From Sporosarcina sp. Te-1 (GTDB taxonomy: Bacteria; Bacillota; Bacilli; Bacillales_A; Planococcaceae), in contig NZ_CP071798.1 in NCBI RefSeq assembly GCF_017498505.1, positions 1,364,001-1,428,000 on the forward strand: a stretch of DNA of 64,000 nt. Reading direction: 5' to 3'. The notes beneath the pieces are model-generated. The model saw only the letters and a program-made list of their open reading frames with translations, made no database searches and had not been told where the DNA came from. A program made the translations under genes and the position numbers. How positions within the stretch are numbered: the first letter of the stretch is position 1; every line of letters begins with the position of its first letter. Below, piece by piece: positions 57,353 to 64,000 of the stretch.

Positions 57353-59131
57353 TAAAAGCAGGGGGCTGTCCAATAAGTCCCGAAAATAAAATTGGTGGAG
57401 GAAGACGCCTTGTCTTCCTCCACCAATTTTTTCGTCAACCAGTGAAAGCAGCTGGCGGATGCCCGCCACTTTCAGCAGGTTGTGGGCCAAGGCCACAATC
57501 CCGAACTCCGTGTGCACTTTATTAAGTCCCCGCAGTGAAAACCTGCGGAACGACCGATTGCCCTTGATGTGACCGAACACACTTTCTACCTCGATCTTTC
57601 TTCGAGCGTAGATGCCTGTGTTCTCTTCACATTCAAGGGCCTCTTTTGCCTTTGCCTTCATTTCTTCAAATATCGTGTTCCAGTGAACCTGCCGGTTCCC
57701 CTTCGCCTTCGTGCACAATGCCTTCAGCGGACAATCCGAACAGTCTTCACATTCATAGATCTTGTAGCTTTGCACATGCCCAGAGGCATTCTTCTTGTTC
57801 TGGTAGTTCTTGAAATTGACGTGCCGCCCGTTTGGACAGATGAAGCGGTCATACTGTTCCTCGTACTTCCAGTTCTTGGCGTTCCGAATGTCATTTTTGT
57901 ATTTGCGCGTCTGTTCTTTAATATAGGTCCCGTAGGGAATCAAGAATTCGAAGCGCGGCTCTTTTTCCTCCCCAAGCGCATAGAGATAATTCTCTTCACT
58001 TCCGTAGCCTGCGTCCGCAATCACCCTTTTGGGCAACGGCAAATTAGATTTCGCCAACTTCTCCAGATGAGGAATGAAACAGCGTGTATCTGTCGGTCGC
58101 TGATGCATGGTGTAGTAGAGAATGAACTGATTCTCGGTTGCCATCTGTATGTTATAGCCGGGTTTCAGTTGGCCATTTTTCATATGGTCCTCTTTCATGC
58201 GCATGAAGTTGGCGTCCGGGTCTGTTTTCGAAAAACTGTTGCGGTCGCCAAATGTGGCATGGTACTGTGCGTATTTTTCCATTCGCGGCAGAAAGTCCTG
58301 TCGGATTTGTTTTACCGATTTCCGTAATACGCTGCGTTTTGTGCGGAGGACCTTTCGGGTAGGCATCTCTTTTGTCCCTTCCATTTCCTTGGTCAACAAC
58401 TCTGCTTGTTCTTCCAGTTGTGCGGCCAAGTCGGCCAACTGTTCGGGTTCCGTCTCATCCTCTGGAAGTGATCCAAGTCCCAGGCCCTCGGCCTGGGCAA
58501 TCTCTTGTATATTCGCTAGGGTTGCCCGGATCTTCTCCTTCAATTTCTCTTCAAAGCGAAGCGTCGATTTTTTCCATACGAAAGAATACTTATTGGCATC
58601 GGCTTCGATCTTGGTTCCATCCAAAAAGTAGTTCTCCATGGTGATATAACCTTCTTCGATCAGTTTCAAAATCATTGTTTCGAATAATTCATCCATCATC
58701 GCCTTCATGCGGATGCCTCTGAAATCGTTGAGGGTACGAAAATCCGGCCTCTCCATTGCCGCAAGCCACATGGCCGGCAGGTTCTCCGTGATCATTTTCT
58801 CGATGCCACGGCATGAATAGATTTTCTGAGAGTAGGCATAGAGAATGACTTTCAGCATCATCTTGGGATGATAGGAGCTTCGCCCCCCACCTGTATAATA
58901 TGTATAAAGCCGTTCATCTGGGATGGCCTCAACCATTTCATCGACTACTCGGGCTATATGGTTTTCCGGAATCAGCTCCTGCACATCGAAGATGGCAAAT
59001 CCCTGCCGATTATTGTAAGGTTTGAATGTCGGAGAGAAACGTCGCTTGGAAACGGGGCTTGCCTTCATTTCCTCTATGGCTAATGGAAATTCTGTGGTAT
59101 AATGTGGAGTAGTAATCTTCGGATTGCACAT
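57341..59131 (-). CDS. IS1182-family transposase
   Basis: A 596-residue DDE transposase. FAIFDVQELIPENHIARVVDEMVEAIP (about residues 46-72) and YHPKMMLKVILYAYSQKIYSCRGIE are the N-terminal IS1182 domain; the catalytic Asp residues are in NYFLDGTKIEADANKY and RVIADAGYGSEENY, and the Glu in RRKIEVESVFGHIKGNR. Near the end the frame passes through the element's terminator hairpin and left inverted repeat, and stops 20 bp outside the element, in yugN. The last 25 or so residues are therefore not typical family sequence. AAAGGA lies before the ATG. Confidence 0.9.
   Translation of the reverse strand: MCNPKITTPHYTTEFPLAIEEMKASPVSKRRFSPTFKPYNNRQGFAIFDVQELIPENHIARVVDEMVEAIPDERLYTYYTGGGRSSYHPKMMLKVILYAYSQKIYSCRGIEKMITENLPAMWLAAMERPDFRTLNDFRGIRMKAMMDELFETMILKLIEEGYITMENYFLDGTKIEADANKYSFVWKKSTLRFEEKLKEKIRATLANIQEIAQAEGLGLGSLPEDETEPEQLADLAAQLEEQAELLTKEMEGTKEMPTRKVLRTKRSVLRKSVKQIRQDFLPRMEKYAQYHATFGDRNSFSKTDPDANFMRMKEDHMKNGQLKPGYNIQMATENQFILYYTMHQRPTDTRCFIPHLEKLAKSNLPLPKRVIADAGYGSEENYLYALGEEKEPRFEFLIPYGTYIKEQTRKYKNDIRNAKNWKYEEQYDRFICPNGRHVNFKNYQNKKNASGHVQSYKIYECEDCSDCPLKALCTKAKGNRQVHWNTIFEEMKAKAKEALECEENTGIYARRKIEVESVFGHIKGNRSFRRFSLRGLNKVHTEFGIVALAHNLLKVAGIRQLLSLVDEKIGGGRQGVFLHQFYFRDLLDSPLLLLLQ
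57390..57428. terminator. Perfect hairpin at the left end of the IS
   Basis: AATTGGTGGAGGAAGAC and its exact complement, 17 bp, loop of five. T-runs on both strands; it would stop transcripts entering or leaving the element, yet lies inside the extended transposase frame. Confidence 0.75.
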
Positions 59132-59234
59132 AAAAAATCGTCCTTTCTAAAATGGGTTGTGGTGACTTCATTTTACCAGATTGGACGATTTTTTGTGTGC
59201 TTTTTTGGTAGAGGCAAGTATCTGGATTGGAGTG

Positions 59235-59350
59235 CAGAGCGGCGACTCCAGCGGGAACAGCGCGAGCTGAAGACCCTGGACTGAGCGTAGCGAGGGAAGC
59301 GGCTGAAGCCGTGCCCGCGGAAAGCGTCCGCTCGGAACGGAAATCCGTTG
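59235..59350. repeat. GC-rich folded repeat inside the IS, upstream of the transposase
   Basis: GAGCGGCGAC (59237-59246) pairs with GTCCGCTC (59326-59333) except one bulge; GCGGG (59251-59255) pairs with CCCGC (59314-59318); AACGGA / TCCGTT forms a further hairpin. Motifs such as GACTCCAGCGGGAACAGC resemble a GC-rich dispersed sequence I remember from other Bacillales; that is recall, not a search. No coding potential is evident. Confidence 0.6.
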
Positions 59351-59428
59351 GCCATTCTGTAAATTTAATACGAAAAAAGGGGCTAGACAGAAAGTCAATT
59401 ATTTTCGACTTTCTGGACAGCCCCCTTG

Positions 59429-60658
59429 TCAGTTATACCTTTTTCCTTGTACATATTCATTCTTTCCCGCTTTCATCCCCGACAGGAAGATGATGAACGA
59501 AACGATGAGTAACACAATCAAGGACGCAGTCCAACTATTCGTCAAGTCATGCAGTGTTCCGAACAAAACAGGACCAATCGCCGCCAGCAAATAGCCGACT
59601 GATTGTGCCATCCCTGACAGTTCCGCCGCTTCCATCGGCGTATGGGTCCGGAGCGTGAAAAACATCATGGCTAACCCGAAGGACGCGCCGCCGGCTATGC
59701 CGGTAATGATCATCCATAATGGGACCAGACTTGACCCATCCAGGAGGATCCCCCCATATCCGATCAAATAGAGCAACACGACGATCGCTACAATCAGCCG
59801 CTGGTCCTTCAATTTTCCTGCAACAATTGGAATGATAAACGTCATCGGCAATTGAGCAATTTGCAATAGTGATAACATCCACCCGGCTTGGCCAGCGTCA
59901 AGCCCTTGGGATTTGAGTACTTCAGGCAACCAGGCTGAGGTCGTGTAGAAAAGGAGAGACTGCAGTCCCATAAATAGTGTGACACCCCAAGCAATCGGCG
60001 AACGCCATAAGGAAGCAGGACGTTTGGCGCTTGAGCTTGGAATAGAGGATTTATTGTCCTTCCCCCGTTTTAATTGCGGCAGCCAAATCAGGATCGCAAG
60101 ACCAGTTAGAATTGCCCAGATGCCGAGTGCGCCCTGCCAACCATACGCTGTCTTTTCTAAAATTGGCACGCTGAGCCCCGAAGCGAAAGTAGCTGAAATA
60201 TTCATCGATACCGAATAGATTCCTGTCATTAACCCGATATGCAATGGAAAACTAAGCTTCAAAATAGCCGGCAACAAAACGTTGCCAAATGAGATGGCAA
60301 CGCCAATTAAAAATGTACCGGTAAAGAGCAGGGTAATGCTTCCTGCTGACCGAAGCACAATACCGGCCGTTAACAGACAAAGTGATAAAAACAATGTCAC
60401 TTCCATTCCAAAGCGGCTGCTCACTTTGGGAACAAGTGGAGAGATAAGAGCAAAGGCAAGTAGAGGTATGGTGGTGACAAAACCTGCCACTGAGTTCGGA
60501 ATCCCTAGATCATCCCGCAGCGGTGCAATGATCGGACCGACTGAAGTGAGCGGCGCCCGAAGCGTGGCGGCGATAAAAATAATACCAATAATCAACAACC
60601 AACCGGTCCGTTGAAACGTGAGCTTTTTCGAGATATGTATGGTGTGCTCCTTGTCCAA
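59429..60658 (-). CDS. CynX/NimT family MFS transporter
   Basis: A 409-residue twelve-helix transporter of the cyanate/nitroimidazole-type MFS group (YycB-like). TLRAPLTSVGPIIAPLRDDLG near the N-terminus and MSLLQIAQL-type helix 8 are typical; MAQSVGYLLAAIGPVLFGTLHDLTNSW is conserved. Substrate unknown. TTG start after AAAGGAGG; the frame is open upstream but without ribosome-binding support. Its stop is three bases outside the IS. Confidence 0.87.
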   Translation of the reverse strand: MDKEHTIHISKKLTFQRTGWLLIIGIIFIAATLRAPLTSVGPIIAPLRDDLGIPNSVAGFVTTIPLLAFALISPLVPKVSSRFGMEVTLFLSLCLLTAGIVLRSAGSITLLFTGTFLIGVAISFGNVLLPAILKLSFPLHIGLMTGIYSVSMNISATFASGLSVPILEKTAYGWQGALGIWAILTGLAILIWLPQLKRGKDNKSSIPSSSAKRPASLWRSPIAWGVTLFMGLQSLLFYTTSAWLPEVLKSQGLDAGQAGWMLSLLQIAQLPMTFIIPIVAGKLKDQRLIVAIVVLLYLIGYGGILLDGSSLVPLWMIITGIAGGASFGLAMMFFTLRTHTPMEAAELSGMAQSVGYLLAAIGPVLFGTLHDLTNSWTASLIVLLIVSFIIFLSGMKAGKNEYVQGKRYN

Positions 60659-60773
60659 TGAATCAACCTCCTTTAGTTCTATTATCAAACGATTAAAAGT
60701 GCAATTACAGTGTTTTTCGCAACTCACTTACCCATCAAATGATTGTTATAAAATGATAGCATACATCGGATCA

Positions 60774-60806
60774 TAAAAAAACGGACTCCCCAGTTTGTGG
60801 AATCCA
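60774..60806 (-). terminator. Terminator of the argJBD operon
   Basis: GGATTCC / GGAGTCC with one G-U pair, then seven T on the minus strand. Confidence 0.7.
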
Positions 60807-60864
60807 TTATTGCTGCAGAAATTTATAAATAGCGATTCGCTGAACGCCTTAATTCATCTTTTGA

Positions 60865-62013
60865 TTACGAAGTAACGACCATCTTTGGCAAGACAGACCC
60901 AAGGATTTCAACGGCTTCGTCGATTTCCTGTACTGAAACAGTCAATGGCGGAAGCAGCCGAATAACAGTCTGCCCCGCTTGCAAGACAAGCAACCCCTTC
61001 TCCTGCAATAATTCGATCATTAGCGTCACATCCATTCCGCATTCAATGCCAACCAAGAGGCCTCTGCCTTTGATAACAAATGGACTTCCCGTCAAGATAC
61101 TCTGAAGCTGCTCCTTCATATACGCCGACTTTTTTTTTACTTCATCCAAAAATAAAGGATCAAAAATATGCCGGACAACAGACTGGGCCACATGGACAGC
61201 CAGCGGATTGCCTCCAAACGTCGTTCCATGGGTTCCGGGACCGAAGACTTCCGCAAGCTCAGTAGTCCCTGCCATCGCTCCGATCGGGAAACCTCCTCCC
61301 AATCCTTTCGCAAGCGTCACTATATCCGGCTTCAACATCGTCTGTTCGTATGCAAATCGGGTGCCAGTTCTGCCGATTCCGGTTTGGACTTCATCGACAA
61401 TTAAAAGAATCCCTTTCTCCTTACATACATCATGGATGGCCTTGGCGAAATCAGAAGTGATCTCATTCACTCCTCCTTCCCCTTGAATGACCTCCAGCAT
61501 AATGGCAGCCACTTCATCCGTCGCTGCTGCGGCAAGCCTTGCTGAATCGTTGAATGGGATGGTAACGAATGACGGCAGCAATGGACCGAATCCTTGCTTC
61601 ACTTTTTCTTGACCTGTCGCGGCCATCGCGCCAAACGTCCTGCCGTGGAAAGACTGCTCAAACGTGATAATGGTATGCTTTCCTGTAAATTTCCTAGCCA
61701 GTTTCATAGCAGCCTCATTCGCTTCCGCTCCACTATTGCAGAAGAACATATGGCTCAAATGAGTATCTTGCAAGAGGAGTGCGGCCAGCCTTTCCTGCTC
61801 GGGACTCTCGAATAAATTCGAAACATGCCAAAGCTTCCGGCTTTGCTCCTCAACCGCTTGAATCAGCGTGGGATGAGCGTGACCAAGGCTGTTGACCGCG
61901 ATGCCGCTAATGAAATCCAGATAGGATTTGCCGTTTACATCTGTTACGATCGTCCCTTTACCTTCCACAAGATGGATGGGGCGTCTGGCGTAGTTTGGGA
62001 ACAAACTGCTCAA
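60865..62013 (-). CDS. argD: Acetylornithine aminotransferase
   Basis: PLP-dependent class-III aminotransferase of 382 residues that converts N-acetylglutamate semialdehyde to N-acetylornithine in arginine synthesis. The cofactor lysine is in VTLAKGLGGGFPIGAM; GAEANEAAMKLARK and VDEVQTGIGRTG are conserved, TTFGGNPLAVHVA follows. TTG start overlaps the argB stop as TTGA; AGGGGGTA is its ribosome-binding site. Last gene of the operon. Confidence 0.94.
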   Translation of the reverse strand: MSSLFPNYARRPIHLVEGKGTIVTDVNGKSYLDFISGIAVNSLGHAHPTLIQAVEEQSRKLWHVSNLFESPEQERLAALLLQDTHLSHMFFCNSGAEANEAAMKLARKFTGKHTIITFEQSFHGRTFGAMAATGQEKVKQGFGPLLPSFVTIPFNDSARLAAAATDEVAAIMLEVIQGEGGVNEITSDFAKAIHDVCKEKGILLIVDEVQTGIGRTGTRFAYEQTMLKPDIVTLAKGLGGGFPIGAMAGTTELAEVFGPGTHGTTFGGNPLAVHVAQSVVRHIFDPLFLDEVKKKSAYMKEQLQSILTGSPFVIKGRGLLVGIECGMDVTLMIELLQEKGLLVLQAGQTVIRLLPPLTVSVQEIDEAVEILGSVLPKMVVTS

Positions 62014-62789
62014 CTGAATACCCCCTCTGCTTCAATAACAGTTCCGACCAAATGTTGATCCGTTATGCGAACGGATGGAATACCTTCCCGGATACAATCA
62101 AGTGCCGCCTTCACTTTCGGAATCATTCCTCCATAAATGTCCTCGGTCTCCAGCCATTTTACGATATCGCCAACTGACACGCGACGCTGAATAGTACCCG
62201 CAATATGGATGCCTGGTGTATCTGTCACAAAAAGCAAACTTTCCGCCTCGACCGCAAGTGCCACTTTGCTCGCCATGGTATCCGCATTAATATTCAATGT
62301 CATGCCACATTCTGTGGAACCAATACAGGAAAACACCGGAACAACACCGATATCAATGAAGCGATCAATCATTTGCTTATTAACAGATTTGATGTCTCCT
62401 ACAAATCCATATTTCCCTTTATTCAAATAGTCGCAAGTAAATAATTTGCCGTCAAAACCGTTCAGCCCGATTGCCACTATGCCTTCCCGGTTCAATTGGT
62501 GAACAAGGAGCGGATTAACCGATCCGATCAAAACAGTACGAACAATTTGCGCCGAGTCCTCACACGTGACACGGATGCCTTCGATGATAGTCGACTGTAT
62601 GTCATGTTTCGCAAGCTCCGCATTGATGGCCGCTCCTCCCCCATGAACGATCAGAATATCGTAGCCTTCTGCCTGCAATCGTTTAAAGTTCGTAAAGAAA
62701 TGGCTGCTCAAACCGCTCAGCATGCTGCCCCCTAATTTAACGACGATGCGTTTACGATCTATAGGTTGCATTGATTTGGACGTAGTCAT
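62010..62789 (-). CDS. argB: Acetylglutamate kinase
   Basis: A 259-residue amino acid kinase, phosphorylating N-acetylglutamate with ATP. VVKLGGSML (about residues 17-25), VHGGGAAINAELAKHDI and the substrate-loop GFVGDIKSVN are conserved; LFVTDTPGI near 186 is an ATP-binding part. GGGGTG precedes the ATG; the 5' end overlaps argJ by 38 bp. Short-type enzyme; it lacks the N-terminal extension seen in feedback-inhibited versions, so it may not be arginine-inhibited. Confidence 0.93.
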   Translation of the reverse strand: MTTSKSMQPIDRKRIVVKLGGSMLSGLSSHFFTNFKRLQAEGYDILIVHGGGAAINAELAKHDIQSTIIEGIRVTCEDSAQIVRTVLIGSVNPLLVHQLNREGIVAIGLNGFDGKLFTCDYLNKGKYGFVGDIKSVNKQMIDRFIDIGVVPVFSCIGSTECGMTLNINADTMASKVALAVEAESLLFVTDTPGIHIAGTIQRRVSVGDIVKWLETEDIYGGMIPKVKAALDCIREGIPSVRITDQHLVGTVIEAEGVFS

Positions 62790-63978
62790 AAGTCAAATCA
62801 CACCCCCATGCTGTGCCTGTTCCCGATCCGCCATGTAAATGAATCGTTATCTTCACTTCCGGCTGCTTTAAATAATCGGTCAGCTCTTGTTCTGAAAAGG
62901 TAACCGGCTCGCCAGACTTGACGACAAACGCGGAACCGATTTGTATGTCGATCTTCTCCGGATCGATTGCCGCTCCACTATAGCCCACGGCAGCTATGAC
63001 CCTTCCCCAATTTGCATCACAGCCAAAAACCGCCGTTTTGACTAAAGGTGATCCAACAACCGTCTTCCCAATTTTTCTTGCCTCTGCATCATTCAATGCA
63101 CCATTTACCTCCACCTCGATCAACTTCGTGGCGCCCTCGCCATCTTTAGCGATCATTTTCGCCAGGTCCTGTGCGACCGCATGCAATGCTTGCATGAAAG
63201 CAGTCCAATCCGGATGGAGTGGTGTTAATGGATCATTCCCGGCCAAACCATTGGCGAGGGCGAGCACCATATCATTTGTTGACGTATCCCCATCAACTGT
63301 GATGGAGTTGAATGTCCGATCGGTGACAGAAGATAGTGCATGCTGAAGATGACCCGATTCAATATTGGCATCTGTTGTAATGAACCCAAGCATCGTCGCC
63401 ATATTGGGTTCAATCATTCCCGAACCTTTGGCTGTCCCTGCCACAATGACTTCCTTCCCGTCAATTTCCGTTCGATATGCAATGTTTTTCGTGACCGTAT
63501 CTGTCGTTAAGATCGCTTGAGAAAACTGGATGGACCCTTCTAAACTGGCCGTGGGCTGCAGCTTCTCGATTCCAGCAAGCAGCTTCTCCATGTTCAACTT
63601 TTCTCCAATTACCCCGGTGGAAGCCACACCGACCAACTGAGGATCAATTCCTAGCTTATCCGCGGTCTTGCGTTGCATAACATATGCATCTTCCATCCCC
63701 TGTTTCCCTGTACAAGCATTGGCATTTCCAGAATTGATAATGACCGCTTGCATTTTTCCCATTCCATAGACGACTTGTTTGGTCACATGCAAGGGAGCTG
63801 CTTGAATCTGGTTGGTCGTAAAGACGCCCGCGACACTGGCAGGGATCTCACTGATAAGTAGAGCCAAATCATTTTTCTTATGTTTCAGGCCGCAATGCAC
63901 ACCGACTGCTTTGTATCCTCTAGGTGAGACGATATTCCGCTTTGAAATCCGCTTGATTGATGGAATAGCTACTGTCAT
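62752..63978 (-). CDS. argJ: Bifunctional ornithine acetyltransferase / N-acetylglutamate synthase
   Basis: A 408-residue enzyme that recycles the acetyl group from N-acetylornithine to glutamate. Self-cleavage between Ala and the catalytic Thr occurs in KGSGMIEPNMATMLGF (Thr near residue 197); the family's INSGNANACTG (about residues 80-90) and the C-terminal TYDYVQINATYR are present. GAGGGG before the ATG. The operon presumably starts with argC beyond the right window edge. Confidence 0.95.
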   Translation of the reverse strand: MTVAIPSIKRISKRNIVSPRGYKAVGVHCGLKHKKNDLALLISEIPASVAGVFTTNQIQAAPLHVTKQVVYGMGKMQAVIINSGNANACTGKQGMEDAYVMQRKTADKLGIDPQLVGVASTGVIGEKLNMEKLLAGIEKLQPTASLEGSIQFSQAILTTDTVTKNIAYRTEIDGKEVIVAGTAKGSGMIEPNMATMLGFITTDANIESGHLQHALSSVTDRTFNSITVDGDTSTNDMVLALANGLAGNDPLTPLHPDWTAFMQALHAVAQDLAKMIAKDGEGATKLIEVEVNGALNDAEARKIGKTVVGSPLVKTAVFGCDANWGRVIAAVGYSGAAIDPEKIDIQIGSAFVVKSGEPVTFSEQELTDYLKQPEVKITIHLHGGSGTGTAWGCDLTYDYVQINATYRS

Positions 63979-64000
63979 ACAATCCCCTCCGAATGTTTGT

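Larger units (their letters stand above)
57361..59425 (-). mobile_element. IS1182-family insertion sequence
   Basis: About 2.07 kb. The terminal repeats are imperfect: left GGGGGCTGTCCAATAAGTC (57361-57379), right, read inward on minus, GGGGGCTGTCCAGAAAGTC (59425-59407). Contains the transposase, a 17-bp perfect hairpin near the left end and a GC-rich folded sequence near the right end. No clear target duplication is visible at the flanks. It sits between the stops of yugN and the MFS gene, harming neither. Confidence 0.85.

Noticed and set aside
57569-58644. Plus-strand frames of 90-252 codons inside the transposase gene
   Set aside because: Antisense shadows of the transposase, with hydrophobic or cysteine-rich nonsense translations.

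Overview
The window is an ordinary chromosomal segment of a low-to-mid GC, endospore-forming member of the Bacillales. Sporulation genes (cotJA-cotJB-cotJC, prkA-yhbH-spoVR), Bacillus-type Shine-Dalgarno sites, many TTG/GTG starts, TspO, CtaB and a large SLH-domain S-layer protein together point to Planococcaceae. Sporosarcina is the best guess, but this is an inference from gene content and not a database match.

Layout. 0-3.6 kb: NSS transporter, tspO, stress protein, Ca2+/H+ antiporter. 3.7-6.5 kb: a gene-poor stretch with a well-formed structured RNA candidate, an 11-bp direct repeat, a foreign-looking high-GC acetyltransferase and a lipoprotein that seems to start at AUA. 6.5-15.2 kb: DedA, VOC protein, an AUU-started membrane protein, an SgrR-type regulator divergent from an MFS pump, a cysteine hydrolase, and a diaminopropionate ammonia-lyase / acyl-CoA-dehydrogenase-fold / YpsA cluster. 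15.27-15.55 kb: a 42-bp tandem repeat array between two facing terminators. 15.6-20.6 kb: S9 peptidase, small membrane proteins, a coiled-coil protein, a VLRF1/aeRF1-type release-factor homologue, a PepSY protein and a 52-aa YfhD-like gene. 20.7-30.1 kb: a long one-directional run of small genes (GNAT, Nudix, VOC, ASCH, nucleotidyltransferase, DUF402, DUF2087) around a second DNA-polymerase sliding clamp; one Nudix gene is frameshifted. 30.4-40 kb: chemotaxis receptor with a sigma-D promoter, SIMPL protein, a polar amino acid ABC importer with a cre site in its promoter, ctaB, a zinc metallopeptidase and a cytosolic PAS chemotaxis-type receptor. 40-47 kb: S-layer protein, GTPase-DUF697 protein, lipoprotein and a DUF2339 membrane protein with a structured 5' leader. 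47.4-55.6 kb: the cotJ operon, DinB, APH-like kinase, GNAT, spoVR-yhbH-prkA. 55.8-59.4 kb: DUF1801, lipoprotein, yugN and an IS1182-family element. 59.4-64 kb: CynX/NimT transporter and the argJ-argB-argD arginine operon (argC would lie beyond the right edge).

How it fits together. The sporulation blocks are mother-cell genes with sigma-E-like promoters visible upstream of cotJA and yhbH. argJBD are translationally coupled. The most unusual material is non-coding: three intergenic arrays whose periods are all 21 bp or a multiple of it (42, 21, 21), the structured RNA near 3.8 kb, and a GC-rich folded repeat inside the IS element. Two membrane or secreted proteins with non-AUG AUH starts behind strong ribosome-binding sites, and the frameshifted Nudix gene, also merit checking. 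I found no CRISPR array, rRNA, tRNA or prophage.
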